32,122 bases of DNA from an uncultured bacterium (GTDB taxonomy: Bacteria > Cyanobacteriota > Vampirovibrionia > Gastranaerophilales > Gastranaerophilaceae): the NCBI GenBank assembly GCA_949288725.1, contig CASELF010000095.1:1-32122 (forward strand). The letters are read 5' to 3'. Made by a program: the position numbers and the translations under genes. Shown here one piece after another: positions 7,703 through 15,840 of the stretch. Each line of letters starts with the position of its first letter. Position 1 is the first letter of the stretch. Under the pieces are notes generated by a model that did not search any database, had not been told where the DNA came from, and was given only the letters and a program-made list of their open reading frames with translations.

Positions 7703-10177
7703 TTACCATTTGATTAACAATGCACCGTCAACACCAGGGCTGGCTGGGATGTTGTCATATTCATTACGACATCCTGCTGGTACATATTTACCGTTTGCAA
7801 CTGCATATGCAGAAGTTGCTGCTGCAGTGGCCTGATCTACAAATACGCTGGCATCCAATGTTACTTTTTCAAAGATAACATCGTGTCTTCCTGCCCAGCA
7901 TCTGTGTTCAACACCGCCACCGGTTCCGCCTCTTCCGAACTTAATAAATCTGTTAAATAAGTCAGAACTGCTAGATGTACTGAACGCAACATTCATAAAT
8001 GTTGAGAATACACCAACTGGTGTTGGGTATGCCCCTGTTTTGTTTCCTGCAATTTTATAGAATTTGTATGCTCCTTGGTTATTTACTAGCCCATCGCAGT
8101 AAGTACTATCAGTACTTAATTTATTTCTAAGTTTTTGTGCTTCAGTTGTATTGTATCGATAAGACCCATCCGGGTTTTTCTCGGTATATTTGGTGTAGTA
8201 ATAGCATAAACTTTCTTTTTCGTGACGATCTTTGTTATATACCGGTAGTCTTTCAGATGTTTGTTCCATTTTACCTTGACCACCTTCACCGCCTTCGGCA
8301 ACAATGATATCACCCATAGAGGTTGCTGAACCTTTTATGCCTTTAAGTCCTGAATCTTTGGCTGCAGCAGAGCCACCTCTACCAATTTTAATTGTTAAGT
8401 CCAAATCAGATAAAGATCTAACAATTGTTGTTTTGAATTGTCCAGGAGAACCGGCTGAACCGTATCCAAGATAGTTTTCATCATAACCATACTGGAATTG
8501 ATATTTCCCATTTTCTTCTGGGCTATTTGGTGCGTAGTGGTGTGCTAAGCAATATCCATAATTATTTGAGCCTGTGCATGTGCTAGCTGTTTTACCAATT
8601 GCACAATATCCGTTAGTGCCAGCAGAAATCCCGGCACTTGGAATATCTATACAATTGCCATTAACATCTGTGGTTGTTGCAGTAATTCTGCCACCATCAC
8701 CTCCAGAGGCTGCGCTAATAGCTTTAACACTTTGGCTAACTCCACCTTTAGTTATTGTGTATTCAGAATAAGATGGATTGGCACAAGTTGTCTTATATGT
8801 TCCATCATCGCAGGCTGCCATACCTTTACCCGCAGAACCTACGCCATAACATGAACCTAGAATGACATCAACATTCTCATTTGTTCCATCTGCTGGAGTT
8901 CCATAGTATGTGGCATTGGCCGCATTTGTTACATTTAAGCCGCCAGGAACACCAGTTTGGGTTTGACAATTTGCTCCTGAGCCTCCAGAACGGCCTGATT
9001 GAGTGTTATGGTGGTATGAACAATCCCATATTGGAGATATGCAATTATCAAAATCTGTTACTGTTCTTGTTCCATATTCGGTATCTGTGTATGTTGTTTT
9101 ACATTCTTCTGCAGATGCTGCTTCTTCTGAATATGTATCGCATGAATCCTCTTCTTTATGGCAATCTTGACTTGTAACATCACGTGTTCCGGTATGCCAT
9201 ATTGTATTTGCATTCTTTGCACATCTTGTACAAGTTTTTGGAACTGTTACTGTTTTGTATGTACAGGTTTCTTTTCCCGGTATTGTACAAGAACTGTAGC
9301 AGCAACCTTTAGAACCACTTTGGTCACAACCTGATTTCTTCCCAGGTGAACATCCGCCACCACAAGTAGAGGTATAGCCCTGTTTGCTTTTCCCAGGTTC
9401 ACATTTATCTACTACTTCTTCTGTTGTTGAACAGTCATAGGATTCTTCTTGAATACATTCTCCACATGGTTGGCAATATTGATATTCTTCTGTTTTTGTA
9501 ATTACTTCACATACATCTTTGTATGTACAGTTTTTATAATGACATTTACCATCCTCATATCCATCATAGGTGTATGTCTTTTCGCTTATGATATACTTTT
9601 CTTCTTTAGTGCCATATTCAGTGCATTTTTCAGTACAGTCTGTTGTCATATAGCCAATAGAACCACCATCACCTGAACCTATACTATTTGCATAGCCATA
9701 TAATTTACCTGCTAAAGAAACTACTTGGTTAACATAATGGTCAACTTCAGTAGCCGGTATATCTTCTTCAATTTCCATTAAGTGTTTCAATTGATCTTTT
9801 GTTATCCCAAAAGGGCTTATTGTATCTGTTGATGTGATGGTACTTACCCAGTTTCCGCCTGTATATCCGGCATCACCGCCACCGCCACCACCGCCGATAG
9901 CACTAATTTGAAAATATGCCGCTTTTTTAGGCGGTGTGAATACGCAGTTATCTGTTGCTCTATTGAATAATTCCTGTTGTTGAAATTTTCCTGCCCATTT
10001 TGCTTCTCTCAGTTGACCATTTTCGTAATAGCACATATATGCCCCATGGTTAACTAATGATGGTAATCGGAAGTGTTTTTTGGTAACGACAGGTGCAATC
10101 GCTGCAATAATTAATGATGCTACAAGTAGTATCATCATTAATTCCACTAGTGAAAACGCTTTCAATTTCCTAATCAT
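7703..10177 (-). CDS. Very large Gly- and Cys-rich prepilin-like protein (824 aa)
   Basis: The N-terminus is a class III prepilin signal: MIRKLKA, cleavage predicted before Phe8, then FSLVE with Glu at +5 and a 20-residue hydrophobic helix. It should therefore be processed by a prepilin peptidase and enter a type IV pilus or type II secretion-like fibre. At 824 residues it is several times longer than a usual pilin. After CVFTPPKKAAYFQISAIG comes a run of glycines, then a Cys-rich region (roughly residues 178-390, many Cys pairs), then further Gly-rich segments, ending GVDGALLIKW. It is the last of three tandem genes sharing the N-terminal helix, a CYY-type motif, the Gly-rich start and the end motif. 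AAAGGAATAG precedes the ATG. Likely a surface-exposed minor pilin or tip adhesin, but the function is inferred. Confidence 0.8.
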   Translation of the reverse strand: MIRKLKAFSLVELMMILLVASLIIAAIAPVVTKKHFRLPSLVNHGAYMCYYENGQLREAKWAGKFQQQELFNRATDNCVFTPPKKAAYFQISAIGGGGGGGDAGYTGGNWVSTITSTDTISPFGITKDQLKHLMEIEEDIPATEVDHYVNQVVSLAGKLYGYANSIGSGDGGSIGYMTTDCTEKCTEYGTKEEKYIISEKTYTYDGYEDGKCHYKNCTYKDVCEVITKTEEYQYCQPCGECIQEESYDCSTTEEVVDKCEPGKSKQGYTSTCGGGCSPGKKSGCDQSGSKGCCYSSCTIPGKETCTYKTVTVPKTCTRCAKNANTIWHTGTRDVTSQDCHKEEDSCDTYSEEAASAEECKTTYTDTEYGTRTVTDFDNCISPIWDCSYHHNTQSGRSGGSGANCQTQTGVPGGLNVTNAANATYYGTPADGTNENVDVILGSCYGVGSAGKGMAACDDGTYKTTCANPSYSEYTITKGGVSQSVKAISAASGGDGGRITATTTDVNGNCIDIPSAGISAGTNGYCAIGKTASTCTGSNNYGYCLAHHYAPNSPEENGKYQFQYGYDENYLGYGSAGSPGQFKTTIVRSLSDLDLTIKIGRGGSAAAKDSGLKGIKGSATSMGDIIVAEGGEGGQGKMEQTSERLPVYNKDRHEKESLCYYYTKYTEKNPDGSYRYNTTEAQKLRNKLSTDSTYCDGLVNNQGAYKFYKIAGNKTGAYPTPVGVFSTFMNVAFSTSSSSDLFNRFIKFGRGGTGGGVEHRCWAGRHDVIFEKVTLDASVFVDQATAAATSAYAVANGKYVPAGCRNEYDNIPASPGVDGALLIKW

Positions 10178-10207
10178 ACTTTTATTCTATTCCTTTCATA
10201 ATTATTA

Positions 10208-11350
10208 TTACCATAAAATAAGAACTCCACCGGCAGAGCCGTTTCTGTTTTTGGCTCCTCCTTCTCCGACTTTGGCATCTTTAATTTTGGAAGTATATTG
10301 CATACTTTCAATAAGTCTGTGCAAGTTTGATGGATTTGCTTCGTCGCCGTCAGCAGAACTATTCATCAATAGTTCCAATGTGTACATAGATGGTACCCAT
10401 TCATCATTTACGCTTGGTTTCCAATTTGGTTCACCGCCAGCAATTCTAGATTCCCTATAAGTTTTAGTTGGGTCAGTATCAATATCATTGTAATCACTCC
10501 ATTGACTTATATCATGGTATACCCAAGTATTTGAATTTTTTTGTTCTGTATATACTTCATTAACAATATATCGTGGATTGTCTAAAACAACTTCATCATC
10601 ATCGTTTAAATGCTTATATTCTAATTGGGTTGTTATATAAGAACCTTTTGAACGACAAAAACTAACTTCAACTTTTCCGTCAACGATTTGACATGTTGGT
10701 GTGATGTGGCAATTATATTGATCATCTGTTGGCCATTCTGTTACAGAACATGCTAATACATCATTTATTGTGGTGTTTTCAAGGCTTGAAACAGCTTTAC
10801 CACCTTCTGCCGTTATCATTACTTCCTTATCTTGGTTTTTTACAATGGTTGTTCCACCGTTTTCCGCAGCATTTACTCCTGTTTCTTTTTTGCCGCCGTT
10901 GCCAGGTAAAATATAATATTTACGTTCGATAGATGCATAGAATGTGGATACAAATTGACCTTCACTTGCTCCACCTTTACTACTGCCACCGGCACCTCCA
11001 CCAACAGCATCTATAATTAAGTATTTTGCGTATGAAGGTGGTACAAATTCACATACTTTTTTCATTTCTGTGGTGTCATCATCTTTTTTAAATTCAATTT
11101 CTTTTGTCGCTAGTTTGCGACCTGTTGTACTGCCTTCTGTATATAATTGCTGATAGAGTTTGTTATTTGATGGATCATAATAACATTCGAATCTGCCGTG
11201 TGCTTCTGAAGCCACTTTTTCTTTTGGTCTGTGTGCAACAGTATTTGCCATAAGGGCAACAAATATAGATACTATAAGCATTACGACAAATGCTTCAAAT
11301 AAAGAAAAACCTTTTTTAAATTTTTTATTATTTATTCCTGTTATTACCAT
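10208..11350 (-). CDS. Gly-rich prepilin-like protein (380 aa)
   Basis: The protein is a prepilin with signal MVITGINNKKFKKG, cleavage before Phe15, then FSLFE with Glu at +5 and a hydrophobic helix. The sequence continues with RFECYYDPSNNKLYQQ and CEFVPPSYAKYLIIDAVGGG followed by Gly-rich sequence, and ends GSAGGVLILW. The frame stays open upstream to 11392, but the ATG at 11350 overlaps the preceding stop (ATGGTAA, 7 bases), a normal coupled start, and leaves a signal of proper length. It is the shortest of the three paralogues and has few cysteines. Predicted to be a minor pilin assembled with its neighbours. Confidence 0.8.
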   Translation of the reverse strand: MVITGINNKKFKKGFSLFEAFVVMLIVSIFVALMANTVAHRPKEKVASEAHGRFECYYDPSNNKLYQQLYTEGSTTGRKLATKEIEFKKDDDTTEMKKVCEFVPPSYAKYLIIDAVGGGAGGSSKGGASEGQFVSTFYASIERKYYILPGNGGKKETGVNAAENGGTTIVKNQDKEVMITAEGGKAVSSLENTTINDVLACSVTEWPTDDQYNCHITPTCQIVDGKVEVSFCRSKGSYITTQLEYKHLNDDDEVVLDNPRYIVNEVYTEQKNSNTWVYHDISQWSDYNDIDTDPTKTYRESRIAGGEPNWKPSVNDEWVPSMYTLELLMNSSADGDEANPSNLHRLIESMQYTSKIKDAKVGEGGAKNRNGSAGGVLILW

Positions 11351-12996
11351 AAGATTACAACCGCTCCATCTCTGCCGCCACTTGCCGGACATTTCATTGT
11401 GTTATTTGTTACTGCGTTAGAATATGTTAGGGAATTCTTTGATCTTGATTTTGGACTATTTCCATTTGAGCATTTCCCTGCTTTAGTATAGGTACAATTA
11501 TGTATTGTTACATTAAATAGTTTTGTCTTGCATGTAAATGTTCCATCAAACTTACAGTTATAGAATGGTTTTGCATTTGTATAAGCAGTAGGGTTGTCTA
11601 ATACTTCATATTTCTCATCGTCATAAGTATATCTAACGGTAAATTTTTCCCAGCCACTACTGCTGCTTGGAGAGCCAGCTTTTGATATATCTGCAAGCAC
11701 AGCTGCCGGAACTTTTCCTATTGCACATCTGTAGTAATCAATAGTATCTGATGAAGCATTCGTATCAAAATCACAATAACCCTCTCGCTCAACTTCTACT
11801 GATGCTAATGTAGAGTTTGAACATTCCGGAATTGTTGTGAAATATGGTTTTTTATAATATGAACTCTTTATTTTATCTGTAATATTTATCCAATCGGACA
11901 TTGCTCTTCGGGTAACATTTGTTAATCCTTCATTGTTGTCATACTCATAAAATATTTGTCCGTTTGTATCTGTAACAAATTGGGTTTCTCCATCACCAGA
12001 GTCACCTGCATTATCAGGAACTTTAGTTTGCATTTGATCATATTTTTCGACACCTTCAATAATATCTTTGAAGCCAGATTCTTTTTTTACGATTGATGCC
12101 ATTGAGGATAATTCAAAATCTGTTGATGGACCTCCTACCAATGAATATGTAATTTTGCTATCAACAGTTCCGTTACCGCCTTTGCCTCCTCTTGCTAATA
12201 AGCCTTCTATAGGTGCTTTACCTTCATATATGTACATAATGCGTGTATCTTCACCATCTTCGCCTGTACCTTTATCTGTTTTTTGCAAACTTCCGCCTTT
12301 CCCAGGGTAGAGTCTTAATGTTACGTTACCAGGTAGTTGCGGAAGAAATGTAGATACAACACTGCCGGCATTGCCGCTAGTTCTGTATCTTAATAGTTGT
12401 TTGGTGTCAAATGTCTCAACATCAAATGCATCTTTCATCCCTGTTTCTGTTGTTGCGTCATACCAAGGCAATTCAGGAGTGTTTTTATATACTTGATATA
12501 CCCAATCTACCCATTTTGTCCAGGCAACTGGATTTGATGCTGTAAGATATGAGGTTGTTTGGACTTGGTTTTGTTTTGATTCTAATTCAGATACATTTGC
12601 TGTGGTTATAGTTCCATCACCATTATCAATATCAATTTCATGTATTATTGCGCCTGCTCCACCTCCACCTACTGCATGCATTATGAAGTAGATAGAGTTT
12701 GATGTTGGTTGAAACTCACAGTATGTCGCATCTTCACCAAGATTTGTTTCAACTTCTCTTCCATTTTCTTCTGCGGTATATGACCAGAGTTCTTTTTTTC
12801 CGTTTGCTTCGTTTACTTTCCAATAGCATTCATATCTGCCGTGGGCTTTTCTTGTGTCTTTTATTTTAAATACCTTTTTTGTTACAGGTGGTAATGCCAG
12901 TATAATTAACATTATTATTGACATAACAACTAATACTTCTGCTAAAGTATATGCGGTATTTTTTTTGTTCGTGTATTTACAGAAACTTCCAAACAT
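11344..12996 (-). CDS. Gly-rich prepilin-like protein (550 aa), first gene of operon
   Basis: The protein starts MFGSFCKYTNKKNTA with cleavage predicted before Tyr16, then YTLAE (Glu at +5) and the hydrophobic helix. It continues with RYECYWKVNE, then YCEFQPTSNSIYFIMHAVGG and a Gly-rich turn, a region with the repeated GKGG / GGKGGNG motif, a Cys-containing C-terminal third, and the ending GGRDGAVVILW. The shared architecture with the two genes behind it points to duplication. AGGA lies 6 bases before the ATG and a promoter candidate lies about 80 bases upstream. Role inferred: minor pilin or adhesin of a type IV pilus-like fibre. The assembly ATPase and platform proteins are not in this window. 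Confidence 0.8.
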   Translation of the reverse strand: MFGSFCKYTNKKNTAYTLAEVLVVMSIIMLIILALPPVTKKVFKIKDTRKAHGRYECYWKVNEANGKKELWSYTAEENGREVETNLGEDATYCEFQPTSNSIYFIMHAVGGGGAGAIIHEIDIDNGDGTITTANVSELESKQNQVQTTSYLTASNPVAWTKWVDWVYQVYKNTPELPWYDATTETGMKDAFDVETFDTKQLLRYRTSGNAGSVVSTFLPQLPGNVTLRLYPGKGGSLQKTDKGTGEDGEDTRIMYIYEGKAPIEGLLARGGKGGNGTVDSKITYSLVGGPSTDFELSSMASIVKKESGFKDIIEGVEKYDQMQTKVPDNAGDSGDGETQFVTDTNGQIFYEYDNNEGLTNVTRRAMSDWINITDKIKSSYYKKPYFTTIPECSNSTLASVEVEREGYCDFDTNASSDTIDYYRCAIGKVPAAVLADISKAGSPSSSSGWEKFTVRYTYDDEKYEVLDNPTAYTNAKPFYNCKFDGTFTCKTKLFNVTIHNCTYTKAGKCSNGNSPKSRSKNSLTYSNAVTNNTMKCPASGGRDGAVVILW

Positions 12997-13078
12997 CCAT
13001 TATCCTCATCATCTCATATAAACCGCGTCCGGTTTTTAATCTATATTATTGTTCTTATATTCATATTATATATTATCT

Positions 13079-13107
13079 ATAATAACATATATCACCCCCT
13101 TTTTCAA
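13079..13107 (-). promoter_or_regulatory. Promoter candidate for the three-gene prepilin operon
   Basis: On the minus strand TTGAAA (13107-13102) is followed after 17 bases by TATTAT (13084-13079). The spacer contains AAGGGGG. The predicted leader is about 75 bases. Confidence 0.55.
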
Positions 13108-13170
13108 GTGTGTTAAGTGCTACTTCTGCTATGCTATTTAAATTATTGAATTACTACAGCGTTTATAGGG

Positions 13171-13199
13171 TTGAATTTGTCCTTATCATGATTTATAAT
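13171..13199 (+). promoter_or_regulatory. Promoter of the divergent prepilin gene
   Basis: TTGAAT (13171-13176), a 17-base spacer and a perfect TATAAT (13194-13199) lie 34 bases before the ATG. GAGGAG serves as ribosome-binding site. Confidence 0.75.
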
Positions 13200-13233
13200 A
13201 GTTTACATAAACGTAATCGAGGAGATTTTACAT

Positions 13234-14631
13234 ATGTTGAATAGCAGAAGTAACAAATGGGCAATGACCCTTGCTGAAATGTTATTGTGTATCGGTATTA
13301 TTGGGGTTATTGCTGCAATCACTCTTCCTTTGTTAAGAAATGTACTACCCTCTAGAGAGGATTCTTTCCGTAAAAAAACTAATTACCTTATTGAGCAGGT
13401 AGTTACTCAATTATATAATGATGAAACTATGTATCCTAAAATAAGTGACTTCTATTCTCAAGGTTTTCAAAACACTGAAAAAGTTACTATCAATGGTGTT
13501 GAATATGAGGGTGATGATAAATTTTGTCAACTTTTCGCTAGTAAATTTGACAAATCTTCTGAATCAGGAAAACTTGTTTGTGAAAATCAAATTGCCGAAA
13601 CCGGAACTACCCTTGCCAGAGGAAAACGTTCTTTTAGGGCGAAAGATGGTGTTGATTGGTATTTGCCTGTAACTGATTTTCAAAAAGGTGCTGCTGAGAT
13701 TATGGTTGATGTTAATGGTGATGAGTTGCCTAACTGTATTGATGGCAGTGCAGGTTGTCATAATGCTGATAGATTTTTGTATTATGTAAAAGCTGATGGT
13801 GGTATTACTCTTACTAAGCCTGAAAATGTTGTTAAAAGTAAATTTAAAATTATTGTCAATGTCTCTACTGTCGGTTGTGGCGGTACGGAGGGTGTTTGTT
13901 CTGATGTAGGCGGAACTTATAATCTTGCAACATTGTCCAGTTCCGGTGATATTGGGTCTTGGTCTGGGGCTAAGAATGGAACTTCAAGTATAGATAATTT
14001 GGATAGTAATACTCGTTATATTATTAAAGCTAACCCTAGACCCGATTATTATGTTGACTGGTCGACTGACCCTGTTGTAAAGGCTCCTACTAAAAGAGTT
14101 AAGGTTTATAACTCTGATCTTAAACTTGATTTGAAATTCCGTAAAAAGGCAAATCATTGTGTAATTGTTGATTTTACAAATTGTGATAAATCTAGTGTTA
14201 CTGGATGTGCAATCACTACTATAACTTCTGGGTGCGGTTACAAAGAAGTATCTAATATGAGTGGGGAATATAAACTCAATGATGACGGTGCTTATGAGTA
14301 TGTTGGTATAGGTGTTGACGGCGGTAAATATACTTATACTTGTGGTGGATTGACAGATGTTTATGGTAATTCAATTCCTTCTGCAACTTATGAATTGACT
14401 AAAAAAGGTCACCCTGTGAGAAATGATGATGGTACTATATCTTCTGATACTTCTTATAATGCTGTGTATAAATGTGATGGTTTGTATACAGGAGATTATA
14501 AACTTGTGGTTACACCTAAGGCAGGTTATAAGGTTAATCCTATAACTACTGCTCATCCAAATGGACAATATGAGCAGGATGTAAGACTTGGTACTGAAGA
14601 TTTATCTTTTGAAGTTACTTTATCAAGATAA
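13234..14631 (+). CDS. Prepilin-like protein with two C-terminal Cys-containing repeats
   Basis: The 465-residue product begins MLNSRSNKWA, then MTLAEMLLCIGIIGVIAAIT, a class III prepilin signal with cleavage before Met11 and Glu at +5. A pilin-like domain follows up to about residue 200, with the motif MVDVNGDELPN and FLYYVKADGG near its end; this motif is common in the pseudopilins of gut Melainabacteria (recalled). Residues about 205-304 and 307-465 look like two copies of an Ig- or beta-sandwich-like unit. Each starts with a short strand and CG or NC residues, contains GTYNL or GEYKL, and ends with Y-x-V, DL and a final strand (LDLKFRKK / FEVTLSR). The gene is divergent from the Gly-rich prepilin operon and shares its control region. 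Function: probable surface or pilus-linked protein. Confidence 0.75.
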   Translation: MLNSRSNKWAMTLAEMLLCIGIIGVIAAITLPLLRNVLPSREDSFRKKTNYLIEQVVTQLYNDETMYPKISDFYSQGFQNTEKVTINGVEYEGDDKFCQLFASKFDKSSESGKLVCENQIAETGTTLARGKRSFRAKDGVDWYLPVTDFQKGAAEIMVDVNGDELPNCIDGSAGCHNADRFLYYVKADGGITLTKPENVVKSKFKIIVNVSTVGCGGTEGVCSDVGGTYNLATLSSSGDIGSWSGAKNGTSSIDNLDSNTRYIIKANPRPDYYVDWSTDPVVKAPTKRVKVYNSDLKLDLKFRKKANHCVIVDFTNCDKSSVTGCAITTITSGCGYKEVSNMSGEYKLNDDGAYEYVGIGVDGGKYTYTCGGLTDVYGNSIPSATYELTKKGHPVRNDDGTISSDTSYNAVYKCDGLYTGDYKLVVTPKAGYKVNPITTAHPNGQYEQDVRLGTEDLSFEVTLSR

Positions 14632-14655
14632 TTTATTTTAAATTTGTTAATATAT

Positions 14656-14687
14656 AAAAACCATAGAATTTATTTTCTATGGTTTTT
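14656..14687 (+). terminator. Intrinsic terminator after the prepilin gene
   Basis: A 13-bp perfect stem (aaaaaccatagaa / ttctatggttttt) with a 6-base loop has A- and T-runs on both sides, so it could also act on the minus strand. Confidence 0.85.
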
Positions 14688-14744
14688 AAAAATATTAAGT
14701 AAGAAATTATATAAAAATATTTATATTTGAATTAAAATATACAT

Positions 14745-15164
14745 ATGAAGTTTTTTGGCTATTTTTTAATATTTGTTGCTTTAGGTTGTATGGTTGTGAA
14801 GGCAGATGGGTTTGTGCCGGATTTTAATAATATGCAAGTTCTTCGTTGTGATTATGAAGAAACTATTTATGAAGACGATGGAAGCGTTGTATCAACAAGC
14901 CAACAGTACAAAATCTTTAGAATAGATGATGCTAATAGTAAAATTTATGTTCAAAAAGAACCGGTATATAGGGTTTTGAAATTTGATAACAATGTTATAG
15001 AATATAATTCTCAATATATGAGCGATTATTATATATCCGCAGAACATTCGGTAATAGATAGACTTTCAGGAACCTTTACTTCAAACGCAAGAATAACCTA
15101 TGATAATTCGATATATGGAACTCGAACTTCAAAATCAACAGGTACTTGCCAGATTATTAATTAA
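14745..15164 (+). CDS. Small exported protein of unknown function
   Basis: I do not recognise this 139-residue protein. It has a signal peptide (MKFFGYFLIFVALGCMVVKA, probable cleavage before DGF). A lipobox reading of ALGC is possible but lacks the usual Leu at -3. The mature part is acidic and mixed beta-strand-like, with Cys near its start (VLRCDYEE) and at its end (GTCQIIN), which could form one disulfide. No ribosome-binding site is visible before the ATG; the upstream 40 bases are almost only A and T. It converges with the HAD phosphatase gene with a 4-base gap and no terminator between. Confidence 0.6.
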   Translation: MKFFGYFLIFVALGCMVVKADGFVPDFNNMQVLRCDYEETIYEDDGSVVSTSQQYKIFRIDDANSKIYVQKEPVYRVLKFDNNVIEYNSQYMSDYYISAEHSVIDRLSGTFTSNARITYDNSIYGTRTSKSTGTCQIIN

Positions 15165-15168
15165 AAAG

Positions 15169-15840
15169 TTAAATAAAGCCTATTTTAGAATTTGTTTTTT
15201 GGAAGTATTCAAGGATTTGTTTAGGTGTGTCTGCGACTAAAATAGGATGATAATTAGTAACTTCGTTTTCGCTTTTAAATCCAAAACCATAAGTTACACC
15301 AATAAAATCAATACCTAATTTTTGTGCAGCTTCTGCATCATGGTAACTGTCTCCTATCAATAGGCTTGTTGGTTTGTTAGCATTAAGTTCATTCATACAA
15401 TTTACTAAAATATCAAATTTTTTAAGTTTATTTTCATTATCAGCCCCGCATATAGAATCAAAATACTTATCAAATCCAAAATGTTTCATTAAATTGACTG
15501 CATAATCTTGTCTTTTGTATGTTGCAACTCCAAGTTTACAGCCTCCATCTTTCAAAAATGTTAATAAATCAAATATTCCATTATAAACATTTGCCCTAAA
15601 TACATCTCCTGAAGCATATTCTTTTCTAAAATAATTAGCAAATTTTTGTGCTTGTTCATTATTTAATCCAAAGATTTTTTTACAAGAGTTTTGAATCGGT
15701 GGGCCTACAAATTGAAGCATTTCTTTATCTTGTAACTTTTGTAAATGAAAATGGTTTACAGTTTTTTTTACTGATGTTAAAATTCCTTCTGTTCCATCTA
15801 GTAATGTTCCGTCTACATCATATATTATTGTTTTATACAC
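15169..15840 (-). CDS. HAD-family phosphatase (phosphoglycolate phosphatase-like)
   Basis: The 223-residue protein has the full HAD core: YDVDGTLLDG (nucleophile Asp8 and acid/base Asp10), GVATYKRQ (motif II), a Lys in ENKLKKFDIL (motif III) and GDSYHDAEAA (motif IV). An alpha-helical cap follows motif I, as in the Gph/PpaX group. It should remove phosphate from a small phosphorylated metabolite. It is the last gene of the glycan operon, and its GTG start lies inside the final 8 bases of the aldolase gene, with GGGAG 7 bases upstream. This tight coupling suggests it acts on the sugar made by the aldolase or its precursor, as KDO-8-P or KDN-9-P phosphatases do in their pathways. The substrate is inferred, not shown. 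Confidence 0.85.
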   Translation of the reverse strand: MYKTIIYDVDGTLLDGTEGILTSVKKTVNHFHLQKLQDKEMLQFVGPPIQNSCKKIFGLNNEQAQKFANYFRKEYASGDVFRANVYNGIFDLLTFLKDGGCKLGVATYKRQDYAVNLMKHFGFDKYFDSICGADNENKLKKFDILVNCMNELNANKPTSLLIGDSYHDAEAAQKLGIDFIGVTYGFGFKSENEVTNYHPILVADTPKQILEYFQKTNSKIGFI

